Below are positions 11,411-21,807 of a DNA stretch of 64,000 bases, one piece after another. The position numbers were made by a program, and so were the translations under genes. The DNA is from Azorinus chamasolen (taxonomy: Eukaryota; Mollusca; Bivalvia; Cardiida; Solecurtidae), in contig OY755247.1 in the NCBI GenBank assembly GCA_963576725.1, forward strand, positions 14,572,526 to 14,636,525, in the 5' to 3' direction. Each line of letters opens with the position of its first letter. Within the stretch, counting starts at the first letter, position 1. The notes below the pieces were generated by a model that saw only the letters and a program-made list of their open reading frames with translations, did not search any database and was not told the DNA's origin.

Positions 11411-11444
11411 ACTGTTAGGTCTAACTCACATATTGCCCAGAGGT

Positions 11445-11640
11445 CCAGCTTAAAACATTTTCAAGAATGACGTCATTATTTCTCCAACAAACCACTATGT
11501 TGTGACCACTCTTTAGAATCGTCTCGAACAGACGATTCTAAACTCTTCGAGACGATTCTAAAGAGTAGTCAGAACATAGGGTTTGGCGGAGAAAGGACGC
11601 TTTTAGTATTTGAGAATGCACCTTTATCTGTTGCTCCAAC
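11445..11640. mobile_element. Family F MITE with extended hairpin
   Basis: CCAACAAACCACTATGTTGT to GAACATAGGGTTTGGCGGAG. The centre holds an extra repeat of the CGAGACGATTCTAAA block. Confidence 0.75.
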
Positions 11641-11659
11641 TGTTGTATGCATCTACTAC

Positions 11660-11800
11660 AATTTCCAGGTTTGAATGATTTTCCCTTTTCTGTCAAATAT
11701 CACTGACACAGTGTCAAACAGTTTGGATTCAGATGACACGCTGTGTCATTCGTTGTCACTCAATATCTCGTCTGGATCCAAACTGCATAGATAATCAGAG
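11660..11800. mobile_element. PB-G MITE, degraded
   Basis: CAAACAGTTTGGATTCAGAT and CGTCTGGATCCAAACTGC are partner arms. The middle hairpin is rearranged. Confidence 0.6.
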
Positions 11801-11925
11801 AAAGCTTTTGCAAACGACATTGTCCAAGCGGGCAAAGACTAACGTTGCTTGTATATATCACAATATAGTTGTGCCCATGACGCTGGTCAGATAAAAACAA
11901 AAGACTATATTTAACCCTTTTCGCC

Positions 11926-12219
11926 TCAAAATAAATTTTGTCTGCTAAGATTGTCGTCTGTGTCAAGATCCAAAACGAGGTTATCTTCAATGTTTATTCC
12001 AAAGCATAATCGCTGAGATCCTAATTGCACGTGCGATACTCGGCGTTTTATCTGGATATTATCTGTATGCCAAGGTAAATGTTTAACAACAGACATTATG
12101 TTCGGAATTTGTTCATCGGGAATTTTAGATAGTGTCCAAACTGTGTGATATGTGAATATAAACGTTGTCAAAGCTTTATCTAACACGCTTCCGAAAAGAT
12201 TGTCCTCATTCGGACTCTA
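11926..12219 (-). CDS. Orphan terminal-exon-like ORF, function unknown
   Basis: On the - strand an open frame runs from an acceptor-like TTTTGTTTTGCTATAG ending near 12220 to a TGA just below 11926, about 97 codons. The translation (DNLFGSVLDKALTTFIFTYH, HTVWTLSKIPDEQIPN, QLGSQRLCFGINIEDN) has normal protein-like composition, unlike the repeat-derived frames around it, and does not overlap a MITE core. I do not recognise the family. It could be the last exon of a - strand gene whose other exons lie outside or are unrecognised, a captured gene fragment, or chance. No upstream partner exon is visible between 12220 and 13500, which is filled with MITEs. Confidence 0.35.
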
Positions 12220-12249
12220 TAGCAAAACAAAACCAAATATTTTATTAAC

Positions 12250-12461
12250 ATATTAAGAGTAAACCCCCTCTAATGCGACCACCTAAAAGAGGTATAACTC
12301 TGGGTGGTAGATGCAGGTAGTACATGTAGCTTAAGGTAAACGTAATGGAGACAGCTTCTAGAGGAGCTTTTTGCATTATTTTATCCTGCATTAAGCAAAC
12401 ACCTGCTTTTAAAGACACCAATGTCTCCCATTTAAGCGGTCGCTCTAGATGGCTTTAACAA
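12250..12461. mobile_element. PG-D MITE
   Basis: GTAAACCCCCTCTAATGCGA at the left and CGGTCGCTCTAGATGGCTTT at the right. The hairpin arms are only partly preserved. Confidence 0.75.
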
Positions 12462-12657
12462 TACAGTAAACCCCCTCTATTGCGACCACTTAATGAATAG
12501 ACATGGCTGTTTTCATAAGCAGTTGGTTGCTTAATGCAGGACGAAAGTTATGTAGAAAGCTCCTGCATAACTTTCGTCCTGCATTAAGCTACCATCTGCC
12601 CCTGACACCCAGAATTATGCCCCTTTTTGGCGGTCACATTAGAGGGGTTTTACGGTA
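12462..12657. mobile_element. PG-D MITE
   Basis: TACAGTAAACCCCCTCTATT to AGAGGGGTTTTACGGTA. Arms TTAATGCAGGACGAAAGTTA and complement. It abuts the preceding D copy. Confidence 0.85.
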
Positions 12658-12674
12658 TCTTCGAATATGCTAAA

Positions 12675-12927
12675 TTAACCCTTCGCTTGCTATTCACGTC
12701 AATATACCTACCTGTAAATAGTGAAGACCCAGATGAGACAGCTCCTGCAGGAGCTGTCTCATCAGGGTCTTCACTATTTACAAGTTGATTGTGCTACCAG
12801 TGCACTCCACAGCGGTGATTGCACAGCTAAATACTTGTTCACAGTGAATATATATGTAATTATACAACAGGGCATGCGTAAAGAAGGAGAAATGTATTCA
12901 ATGTAAATTCAGCAAGCGAAGGGTTAA
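12675..12927. mobile_element. PB-H MITE
   Basis: TTAACCCTTCGCTTGC to GCAAGCGAAGGGTTAA. Core CCAGATGAGACAGCTCCTGC pairs with GGAGCTGTCTCATCAGGGTC. The 61-residue ORF inside recurs in other H copies and belongs to the element. Confidence 0.9.
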
Positions 12928-13370
12928 CCCAATTTTATTTTATAGTGTCACTTCTATACTACAAGACCCATAGGACACAAGCAAATACTGTGAATACTTG
13001 GTTCAAATGGGTTTATTCTTTGCATGCGCGAAATAAGTATGTTGGTGTTAACAGCTAGCTTTGACCCAGGTCAACGATCTTTCAGACGAGACACAATATT
13101 AGGGTCTGCACTGATTGGTTATTCCCACGTTCAAAAATCAGCATCTAAGTACGAGGGTATTTATGTGTAATAACCGTAGCCAGCGATTCTTAGAAAAATA
13201 AGACGGTTAAGTTCATAAACCCTTTGAATATTGGACACGCATGTACTCTGACATTTACAAACAATGTAGACCAAGATCAGAGGGCTCCCAGAGGAGCCCT
13301 CTGATCAGGGTCTGCATCGTTTGTCATTCAAAGTCTCTCTCGCATATTAAAGTCTTTGCTACTAAATGGA
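12928..13370. mobile_element. Unrecognised spacer, then PB-J-like MITE
   Basis: Bases 12928-13229 show nothing. From 13230, CAAACAATGTAGACCAAGAT leads into AGAGGGCTCCCAGAGGAGCC, a perfect hairpin, then GATCAGGGTCTGCATCGTTT. Confidence 0.65.
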
Positions 13371-13524
13371 CTCTGTAATTAATCACTGGTGGACTTTTCC
13401 ATTCTGAAAATTCACTTTTAAAAGGACAACTACGTAATCGTCTTAGGTTCCATCTGTAGTATGTGTACGTCACATTTCAATGCCTAGTTCAACATATTGG
13501 TTAAGTCTTATTGCGCTATTCTCA

Positions 13525-13640
13525 GCATGACTCGCATTTGCAAACAGCTGGGATCCAGATGTGACGCCGAGTAACTCGCCGAGTAACTCGGCGTCTCATC
13601 ATTATCTAGGCTGCTTGAAGCTCGGTCTACAGTTTCTCAA
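13525..13640. mobile_element. PB-G MITE core
   Basis: TTTGCAAACAGCTGGGATCC then a doubled CGCCGAGTAACT block and GGCGTCTCATCATTATC. The ends are not clear. Confidence 0.6.
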
Positions 13641-13719
13641 ATGTTCGATCAAGGAAGTGGTTCGAAATATGCGCCATGCTCAAAGTTTTGCAGACAGTTT
13701 TGTTATTGCGGGGTACAGG

Positions 13720-13955
13720 TTAACCCTTTCACCGCAAATGTCGCAAAAATGCACCACGACAAATAGTGCAGTCCCAGATCAGAATCCGACGGCGTCTGAT
13801 CCGGTACTTCAGTTTTTGTCTCAAACTCTATTAATATATTTGTAATTTATTCCTTTGAAATTTGCATTTATTTATATCATTTACTTATTTTACCAAATGA
13901 TTTAGCAAAAATGGTTTGCAGACGACAATTAGAAATTTGGCACCGAAAGGGTTAA
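13720..13955. mobile_element. PB-I MITE
   Basis: TTAACCCTTTCACCGC to GCACCGAAAGGGTTAA. Core GTGCAGTCCCAGATCAGAAT. Bases 13956-14242 next to it hold nothing recognised. Confidence 0.85.
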
Positions 13956-14242
13956 GCATCTTACACAGTATGCAAACATTAACAGAAATCGGCTTGACCG
14001 CGTTTAGCTTGTGGTTTCAATTTTGCTTTCAGTAGTCTTAGATATAAACGGATACAAATTTGATTTAAATAAACTAAAACTATTAGAATAGCATCGGGTC
14101 TTCAATAACAGAAACATGAAAGTGTTGTCTTTCAGTGTTTATTCTACATGTTTTCTTGCGATATACTGCCATACGAACAAATGAAATGATTTATGTACTT
14201 TTCAGGAATTTCTAAAACGCATTGTAAGGAGAGACTATCCCT

Positions 14243-14699
14243 TTAACACTTTACTCCATGAATATTCATGTAAGAAATAATGACGTCATGAACGTTAATT
14301 AGATTCATACAGTAAATCCTCTCTATAACGGCCTCTAAATTGTGCTAATTAGTTGGTTTTTAGGACAGGCGACTGCTTAAAGCAAGGTGAAAGTAAAACA
14401 GAACGCTCCTATAGGAGCGTTCTGTTTTACTTTCACCTTGTTTTAAGCATCCACCTGCCTTTAACACTAAATACTTGATGTAATTTTGTGTCCGTTATAG
14501 AGAGGTTTTACTGTATTTGTAATCGCATACGAACACATGAAATTATGGTCATGGCAGAAACAGAAGAATCATGTCTATATTATTTTCATAAGCAAACAGA
14601 GCAGACCCTGATATCATGGCTCGTACAGGAGCCATCTGATCTGATTCTGCTCTTATTGCAAAGGAGTAGACTGGCGTATTTATGTAGGAAAGGTTTTAA
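14243..14699. mobile_element. PB-A MITE split by a PG-B MITE
   Basis: TTAA at 14243 and 14696. The A sequence is continuous once 14308-14515 is removed. Core GCAGACCCTGATATCATGGC. It is the first copy of a locally duplicated block also found at 17903. Confidence 0.8.
14308..14515. mobile_element. PG-B MITE nested in PB-A
   Basis: TACAGTAAATCCTCTCTATA to TATAGAGAGGTTTTACTGTA. Perfect centre GAACGCTCCTATAGGAGCGT. TA duplication at the edges. Confidence 0.9.
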
Positions 14700-15015
14700 A
14701 GTAGGCTTTACTAAACGGTCTGTAAATGAAAAGTTTTAGTCGTCTGTAAAATAGCAATGACATTGCAGTTTGTTAAACGAAAGGGCGTAAGGTGTCATAA
14801 CGAATAATCACGAAATTGCGATACTTTGATTTTCATACATCGCTTTCGCCTACGTTATTCGCCCGCGTTGTAGACCCAACGCGTGTGCGTTTTAGTTCAG
14901 TCGGTTCCCCGCTGTATTCGGATTGGTTCCTACAATATCACATACATAATTTGTTCTGGAACAAACACATTACAAGTAGCGATGTGAGCCGTTATTATTG
15001 GTTTTTATCCAGTCA
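14700..15015. repeat. Local duplication, copy 1 (right part)
   Basis: Shared blocks with 18136-18480 include AGGGTGTCATAACGAATAATCA-type sequence, ACTTTGATTTT, GACCCAACGCG versus GACGCAACGCG, and TTTGTTCTGGAACAAA. The 73-residue ORF here is disrupted in the other copy, so a gene is unlikely. Confidence 0.7.
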
Positions 15016-15243
15016 CCAGGCTTCTCTAGTGACATAATAAAGGGGGTGCAAATAAACTTAGGTTTATTAGGTTACTTCCGGTAGTGGAAGGTTTATTAGG
15101 TTAGTAGATAGGCGTAATGATTCTATAACCATGGAACTATTTTAGTTTTCTATAAATATTCATAAACATGTTGATGGAATAGATCTAACAGATCTATTTG
15201 GTCACCAGAAGAATTATTCAAATGAGAAAAAATAAAAATAATT

Positions 15244-15337
15244 GGCTACAGCTGGATTCGAACCCGCGCCTGATCCTACAAAAACTAATTCTAATCTCTC
15301 TAGAGACGTCGCCCTTACCGATTACGCCACTGAGGCC
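15244..15337 (-). tRNA. tRNA-like pseudogene or SINE head
   Basis: The - strand reads GGCCTCAGTGGCGTAATCGG (acceptor-like and A-box-like), later GCGGGTTCGAATCCAGC (T arm, B box), and ends TGTAGCCA. The acceptor stem has at least two mismatches and the middle is about 20 bases too long with no clear anticodon loop. A tRNA-derived SINE head or decayed tRNA is more likely than an active gene. Confidence 0.4.
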
Positions 15338-15874
15338 ACATACAAAATGACGTTGATTTATCACTTTTATTAATTTAATCCACCGCTGGCAAAACCCGTT
15401 TTTGATAAAATCAAACCTGGAAGCAAAGATTGACAGATAAATAGTAAATGTTTTCTTTTCACTCTCATGATTATTTGATTGATAAACTCTTACAGGGGCG
15501 GTGATAGTCATAAACCTAAATATAGCCTGTTCAGTTCCATCGATTTCTGAGTGACGTTAGGTAGAATCTAAAAATAGAAACCGATACTACGTAACTCGAA
15601 TTTGACCAAAGAATATAGATCATGTCTGTTTGAAATAACTTATCGACCCTCGATTCAAATCTTCTTATTTTTCAAATTCAACCACGTTTCCCTTCTAGTA
15701 ATACAAGTATCGAAACTATATTCCTCTGCGGTAGCTCATTAGATCTATTTACATCTAAATGGAAGTGAAAAGGGAGGGATCCGTTGATCGAAAAACTGCA
15801 TTTTCAATGTAAATTATTTCAAGAGTGTTATGAGTCTATAAAAAAGACATTTAACTATATTGACTGGATAAATC
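15338..15874. other. No gene seen
   Basis: AT-rich, no recognised family. The - strand ORF over 15218-15511 overlaps the tRNA-like sequence and has no domain. Confidence 0.4.
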
Positions 15875-16014
15875 GAATAATAGGTTAGTGCCATAGATGG
15901 GACGCCTTTATCCGACTCGGAGAGAAAACAGTTGAGGCTCGGCAAGCCTCGCCTCAACGTTTTCTCCCCTCGTCGGATAAAGCGTCCCATCTACGGCACT
16001 AACCTATTATTCTC
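15875..16014. mobile_element. Hairpin MITE of a separate family
   Basis: GAATAATAGGTTAGTGCC at the left is the inverse of GGCACTAACCTATTATTC at the right. The inner arms GGGACGC...TATCCGA and TCGGATAAAGCGTCCC also pair, with GAGGCTCGGCAAGCCTC at the tip. Confidence 0.8.
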
Positions 16015-16129
16015 TATATAAAAGCGTTATTCAGGGACATTTTTATTTTTACTACAGTACGATTACATTTTATTCTCATTACAGGATGTAAAATTGAGAA
16101 ATTAACACAATACAAAATAATCATTATAC

Positions 16130-16980
16130 AGTATGGAGTGTATTATTTGGTTCCATGGGGAAGCATGAGGGTAACAGAATGTGTTTGCTAGAAGTAGGAC
16201 ATCCAGCAGAACTGCTTGTAAATATTAAGACTGCTAGATGACCTATACTCAACAAAATAATTTAACGGTCACTGGTCAGTTTCCCATAAGGCTCAATGTA
16301 TTGACTACATAACTTTGGTGCTTCGTATCTTTCACCAATTTCACTTAATCCTAAAGAATTTTACAGGAATTATTGCTAGGAGTTCAATTAAGGGGTGCAT
16401 ATGAAAATTATACCTGCGGGAAACTTATGTACCTCCGTGGAGAAATAAATGTAAAACGATGTTTACAAAAAAAATACGCAATTTCCAACAGGAGTTTTCC
16501 TTGCTTTTGTAATCGAAAATCATATCAATATTTGAAATAATGGAACATGGAAAGGTTTATCAAAATGTTTGACATATAAAAAATGTTTATTGATATTCCA
16601 GATGAGAGTAAAATGAAATTGATTTTTTTGAGAATTTCAGAAATTCCCAATTTTCGTTTTTTTTATTCCATGGGTGCCTATAGGACCTTGGAAAACTCAA
16701 TCTCACTGGAATCTGCAGTTTAACATATTGACAATACTTCCTGTAAACTTTGTCGAAATTCATTAATGTATATGGAAAATACAGGATGCCAAAGTTGTAG
16801 TGTCATTGCATAAACCCTGTGGGAAAAGTACCACTGACCATTGAATATTTTTGTTGAGTATATTTTGGACACCTTTTTCAAATTTGATTGTAATCGGACC
16901 GGCAAGTGAACGGACGAAAGTTATACAATTTAGCAATGGCATGTTCCATAACAAGTAGTACGTATTGAACACAAATGGCA
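16130..16980. repeat. Long diverged inverted repeat
   Basis: The inverse of about 16720-16870 resembles 16240-16390: both read TATACTCAACAAAA, then GGTCA(G/C)TGG, TTTCCCA(C/T)A(A/G)GG, ACAACTTTGG-like and TTTACAGGAA blocks in the same order. The arms differ at roughly a third of positions and are about 330 bases apart. The 69-residue - strand ORF (16763-16972) lies in the right arm. The equivalent frame in the left arm is broken. Confidence 0.55.
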
Positions 16981-17104
16981 GCGTAAAACAGTTTTAAGCA
17001 GGGTAGGAGATAAAACAAAGAGCAACATTATTATTTGGTAATTTTGATTATGCAAGGACAAAGTTCTGACCAAAGACGATCACCTAACTTCTAGCTGCTT
17101 TTGC

Positions 17105-17395
17105 TTTGTTTTTTTCATTTATAACAACCTTTGCAAACAGTCTGGATCCAGATGAAACACGGAGTAACTTGGCACCTCATCAGGGTCCAAACTGTTTTTC
17201 ACTCTTACATTTATTTTAAAATAGATATGGAAGGAAAAAATGCACCAGACGACTTTTTTGCAGACATTAATATTTCAGTCCCATGAAGACGGGTCTGTAA
17301 TATCATATACACAACAGTTTAGATCCAGATGAGATGGCGAGTAACTCGGTGTCTCATCAGGATCCAAACTGTTTGTCACCCTGTATATCTTTTTA
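17105..17395. mobile_element. Two PB-G MITE cores
   Basis: The first (17125-17205) has CAAACAGTCTGGATCCAGAT with TCATCAGGGTCCAAACTGTT. The second (about 17305-17380) has AACAGTTTAGATCCAGATGA with GTCTCATCAGGATCCAAACT. Outer ends are degraded. Confidence 0.65.
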
Positions 17396-17399
17396 AAAA

Positions 17400-17840
17400 T
17401 ACATTGAACAAGTTGTTTGCAAATTCCAATCACGTCGCGCCTATCAGAACAAATACTAATCAAGTCAAGCCTATCAGAATGAATGCCAACCGAGTCAAGC
17501 CTATCAGAACAAATACCAATCAAGTCAAGCCTATCAGAACAAATGCCAATAAAGTTAAGCATATCGGAGCAAATACCAATCAAGTCAAGCATATCAGAGC
17601 AAATACCAATCAAGTCAATATTATCAGAACAAATGACAATGAAGTTAAGCCTATCAAAACAAATGCCAATCAAGTTAAGCATATCAGAGCAAATGTCAAT
17701 CAAGTTAAGCATATCAGAGCAAATACCAATCAAAATACATGTATCAGAGCAAAAACCAATCAGAACAAATGGCAGTCCAGTTAAGCCTATGAAAACACAT
17801 GGCAATCAAGTTAAGCCTATCAGAATAACACAGGGTTCTT
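17400..17840. repeat. 30 bp tandem array
   Basis: About 14 units of AAGTCAAGCCTATCAGAACA plus AATACCAATC, with substitutions between units. Because 30 is a multiple of three, frames stay open on both strands (up to 176 codons). These are by-products, not genes. Confidence 0.95.
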
Positions 17841-17902
17841 CGAGAAGAGACACGTGACACTTTTGTCTTTGAGTGCTTAAGAATGCATTGCAAGTAGAAA
17901 CT

Positions 17903-18135
17903 ATCACTTTAACCCTTTACTCCATGAATATTCATGTGAAACATAATGACGTCATGAATTACATTCATATTGGCATTGACATATGAACACAGGAAAGTTT
18001 GGTAATGGCAGAAACTGTAAAGTCATATCTATATTATTTCATAAGCAAACAGGACAGACCCTGGGTCTGGGTCTATTCTGTTCGAAAAGGCGAATAGGCG
18101 AATACAAGTCGTATTAATGGAGGAAATGGTGAAAA
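17903..18135. mobile_element. PB-A MITE, core shortened
   Basis: CTTTAACCCTTTACTCCATG at the left. The hairpin has collapsed to GACAGACCCTGGGTCTGGGT. It is the counterpart of the copy at 14243 and lacks the PG-B insertion. Confidence 0.75.
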
Positions 18136-18480
18136 GCAGGTTTTATTTAAAGGCAAATATTTTATAAATGAAACGATTTAGACGTCTGTAAAATTGCAGT
18201 GAAATTGTAGTTTGTAGCGAAAGGAAGTAGGGTGTCATTACGAATAATCACTTTAAATTAGGAAACTTTGATTTTAAAGTATCGATTTTTGACGATGTTA
18301 TTCGCCGACACAATAGACGCAACGCGTATGCCTTTTAATTCCGAATTAATCGTAACCATTCGATTCCCCGAGATATTCAATTTGGCCCGAATGTGTTAGC
18401 AATATCAAAAACACATTTTGTTCTGGAACAAAATAAATACAGATGGCGATGTAAATTGTTATTAATTTGGTTCACCAATG
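18136..18480. repeat. Local duplication, copy 2
   Basis: Same order of blocks as 14700-15015: TAAATGAAACGATTTAGACG, GGTGTCATTACGAATAATCA, GACGCAACGCG, TTTGTTCTGGAACAAA. Similarity also runs left through the PB-A copy. Confidence 0.7.
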
Positions 18481-18579
18481 CGTTATTCAGGGAAATGTTC
18501 ATAAAATGGTTTTAATAATGCTCTTACAATGGTTACATTTGCGTGAGATATTTACAAAAATGCGTTATGTCTATACAGC

Positions 18580-18799
18580 TTACCTTTAAACATTACAATG
18601 CGGAAAAACGAGTCACTAATGTCCTTTGCAAACAGTGTAGACACAGATGAGAGGGCTCATAGAGGAGCCCTCTCATCAGGGTCTGCACTGGTTGTCAAGT
18701 TACACTTTTCTTTAGAAACATTCCTAAGTATTCTCTGTTAGTTTGACCTTTTTGAATTTTTGAATAGGCCATTTGAAAATTTAACGTTGAAAGGGTTAA
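18580..18799. mobile_element. PB-J MITE
   Basis: Right end AACGTTGAAAGGGTTAA. Perfect core GAGAGGGCTCATAGAGGAGC. The same family is nested in the Tc1 remnant at 1236. Confidence 0.7.
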
Positions 18800-18887
18800 T
18801 GCTCCCAGTGGCGCTTTTTGCACAACTTCCTTCTCATTTTCTCAGGGAACGTCTAATAGTATAGCATCACAGTGCATCAAGGTTATC

Positions 18888-19215
18888 TTAACCCTGTACT
18901 CCTTGAATATTCATGTAAGACATAATGACTAAATGATTATTAATTAGTTGATTTTTATAACAGCGTTTTGAACAAAGGAAAGGTTTGCAATGACAGACAG
19001 TGTAGAATTAATTCTATATTATTTCAACAGCAACAACAGCAAACCCTGAATAGAAAGCTCCTACAAGATCCATCTGATCTGGGTCAGGTATCAACCATAC
19101 TCTATAAACACATTTTTTCTACGCCTTTGCAAACAGAATATACCCATATCTGACGGCTCCTATAGGAGCCGTCTGATCAACGTCTGTTCTGTTTGATATG
19201 AAATATATATCCCGG
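18888..19215. mobile_element. Two truncated PB-A MITEs
   Basis: The first begins TTAACCCTGTACTCCTTG and stops after the degraded core near 19090. The second (about 19100-19215) carries ACGGCTCCTATAGGAGCCGT and fades out to the right. Bases 19216-19587 hold nothing recognised. Confidence 0.65.
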
Positions 19216-19587
19216 TACAACCTGTTTTTTGGCGGTTTAACGGTTTACCATAACCTAATAATACTAAAAGAAAAAGTAAGTGTTCTTAGATCAGAATCAA
19301 CGAAGTATCTCCTAAGTTCACAGTTAAAAACAAATAAAGTTCACTGACCTTTATTGTTGTTTTATTTATACTCGCTGCAGGCCCTGTATCACTTCCTCCG
19401 AGGGAAAACATTGTTACCAGTTTTCGGCTTTTTACAAATTCTATACTGCACCAAAAGTTTGCGTGACATTCAAATATATTGTTTTTATAAAGTGGTGTAA
19501 CTGCACACAATGTTTAACTGTTCAGAAATGTTTTAAACTGTTATAACTGTTAATAAACGTGTTTACACGTGTTTAACTGCGTCATTT

Positions 19588-19812
19588 TCTTCTGAAACAT
19601 CACACTTTGGGCAATGGAAAGGACCCCCTCCAAACCCCTCACTTTGCTGCAGAACCCAAGATGAACCCAACCTTGGCAAGTGTCACACTGTTCCCCAATT
19701 TACGATTAATATTTCAGGCATCTTTGATGAATCTGGAGAACAATACAACAATACACTTGCTGGATTCATCCACTTCTGACTCGTCTTCAGAACTGGAGAA
19801 GTTCTCACTATA
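19588..19812 (-). pseudogene. PHD-finger-like protein fragment, frameshifted
   Basis: The - strand encodes an acidic serine stretch (SSSEDESEVDESSKC), then after frame changes CDTCQGWVHLGFCSKVRGL, then in another frame GPFHCPKCDVSEEN. The spacing C-x2-C-x2-W-x-H with a closing C-P-x-C is the second half of a PHD zinc finger, which usually reads histone tails. At least two frameshifts are needed, so it is a remnant. Acidic stretch plus PHD tail also occurs at the C-terminus of some pogo-like transposases, which would fit the PG MITEs here, but no DDE domain is seen. Confidence 0.45.
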
Positions 19813-20296
19813 AGTTACATAGATTTGATTCTGAAGTGTATGTAATGACCAAAATGGGAATCTGATTTTACAGTTTCTGTCTTGGCCATGAGAGACACTG
19901 TCATGTTATCATACTCTTCTTGCATAAGTTGTGGTGGTACATTTTGTTTTTGATTAGTCTAAGTTTTGGTTTACGGCGCAGCTTATATGCTATCGTTGTT
20001 AGGTATGCAAGGAATAATATGTGTACTATTATATTTAAAACAAAAATGTGTATATGTGAGTATGGGCGTTCTTCATTTGCTCTGAAACGGTGCTTGCAGA
20101 GTTCCTTTATGACCACCATCCTTTGGTCCTACGTTACCCTTTCAGTGTCGCAGAGCTCTAGACTCAAAACTATCCTGTCTAGTGACAGAGTGTCCTAGAC
20201 CCAGCCCAACCGGTATTTAGGTTATGTCGCATCAAACTCTTGTGGTGCCACATCTTGTCTTTTGTTTGTGATGGATTTGGTTATAGCGCACTGCTA
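19813..20296. other. No gene seen, possible old repeat
   Basis: Two diverged stretches, GTTGTGGTGGTACATTTTGT (19928) and CTTGTGGTGCCACATCTTGT (20241), each lead to a GGTTTACGGCGCA-like or GGTTATAGCGCAC-like block, so a duplicated older element is possible. The ORFs here lack domains. Confidence 0.35.
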
Positions 20297-20506
20297 ATTC
20301 AGTAAAAACCTCTCTATAACGGCCACTAAATTACATCAAGTAGTTTGTGTTAAAGGCAGGTGGCTGGTTAAAGCAAGGTGAAAGTAAAACAGAACGCTCC
20401 TATAGGAGCGTTCTGTTTTACTTTTACCTTGCTTTAAGCAGCCACCTGCCCTAAATGCCAATTACTTAACATAATTTAGTGACCGTTATAGAGAGATTTT
20501 ACTGTA
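20297..20506. mobile_element. PG-B MITE
   Basis: CAGTAAAAACCTCTCTATAA to TTATAGAGAGATTTTACTGTA. Perfect centre with GAACGCTCCTATAGGAGCGT. Confidence 0.9.
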
Positions 20507-20629
20507 TGCTGTCGGCGTGGAAAAGGCAATGACAGCTTCTATGAAGATAGCGTGTGTAGGTATAAGAGCGCATTTTATTTGTGCTTCTGGTGATGCTGTG
20601 TACTTTTGTGTGCCAATTCCCAATTTCCT

Positions 20630-21006
20630 GTCTGACTTCTATCATAGTTTTGGCCAAATATTGATCTGTTAGTATTCATTTAATATACATGATGTCATAA
20701 TCTCTGATATGAATATTTATTGGGAAAAGAGATAAACATCTTTTAATATCTTGGATGGGTGTTAGTTATGATATTATATGATGGCTGTTGTTTAACCCAT
20801 TCCCTATCGACGTCTCTGTTAAAGTCACGTTTTGAAACCATTGTGATAAAAACGAACCTTTGCTCCAAACGACCAAACGCTGTAGTTATCACAATTGTTT
20901 CTAAACTGCTCAATTCTAAAGATTTTCAATTTTCTAGTAAATGCTCCTTTTCGGTAGATTTATTCAAAGAGGGTTAATCTAAAAATAGCCTATGAGGGAA
21001 TGGGTT
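20630..21006. mobile_element. Degraded PB-A fragment and PB-E MITE
   Basis: 20630-20740 keeps TTCATTTAATATACATGATG and TGAATATTTATTGGGAA-like A sequence. PB-E (20792-21006) runs from TTAACCCATTCCCTA to TATGAGGGAATGGGTT. Confidence 0.65.
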
Positions 21007-21740
21007 TTCTGAAAAAAGGTCGTAGTGCATTGCAAAACAGTGTATACCCAGATCAGATACTATGTCTCATGGTTAGATATTTTATCAAGGTTAAATTGTT
21101 TGGAAAATTTAAATAGAATTAGACTATCCATTCGATAGAACGTGATTAAGTTGTTACCTGTTTATGTTAAATCAAATCCGACGACGCTTAAGTACATGTA
21201 GTTCATGATTGGAAAAAGTTGTCCCTTGATTTATAGGAGTAATAATGTGTGCACATCGCCTTCTGACGGAAAGGGAGATAATGCATTTGTTCGATTTGCA
21301 ATCAAAGTATACACTGTACATGCATGGTTACAGTTCAATACACGGTGACAGCTAAATGCATGACGAAACTCAAGCTGAAAACTGAATCATGTATAAGGTG
21401 AAGCAGTAGAATCACATAAAGGATATAATATTGCTGTAAGTTAACAGAGCATAATGTGATAGGAGTCGTCTGATCTGGGTTTACTCTGTTTGCAGGTGCG
21501 CAAGACGGTGTTTATATCCAGAAAAACATTTACTTTTAAGATTTAGGCAGACAGTTTTTGCAAACTATGTTAATTACAGAAAAAAATGCCTCTATGTCTT
21601 TTGGAGTCTTTTGACATGCACAACTTGAAACGACCTTCTCGGCTAAACCGGATAACATAAAACAAACATATGGACCTTTTTTGATGACGACTCGTCAGGA
21701 TCCAACCTGTTTCACAATCTGACACTATTTTATGCAAAAC
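21007..21740. mobile_element. Spacer with degraded PB-A and PB-G pieces
   Basis: 21007-21379 shows no gene. 21380-21545 is a PB-A remnant (GTCGTCTGATCTGGGTTTAC). 21680-21740 is a PB-G half (GACTCGTCAGGATCCAACCT). Confidence 0.5.
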
Positions 21741-21807
21741 AGTGGAAGAAAATGTACTATTACAATTTAATTAGAGGGCAAGATTCGTAGACGAAAGTTA
21801 TTTTTAA

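Noticed and set aside
12721..12906. Recurrent 60-67 codon ORF starting MKTQMRQLL, also at 29823, 45778 and 44156 (- strand)
   Set aside because: It lies wholly inside PB-H MITEs, is built from the hairpin and flank, and is broken in other copies. No domain or codon signal.
17275..17857. Three overlapping ORFs of 124-176 codons on both strands
   Set aside because: They result from a 30 bp repeat whose length is a multiple of three. Open frames on both strands at once argue against coding.
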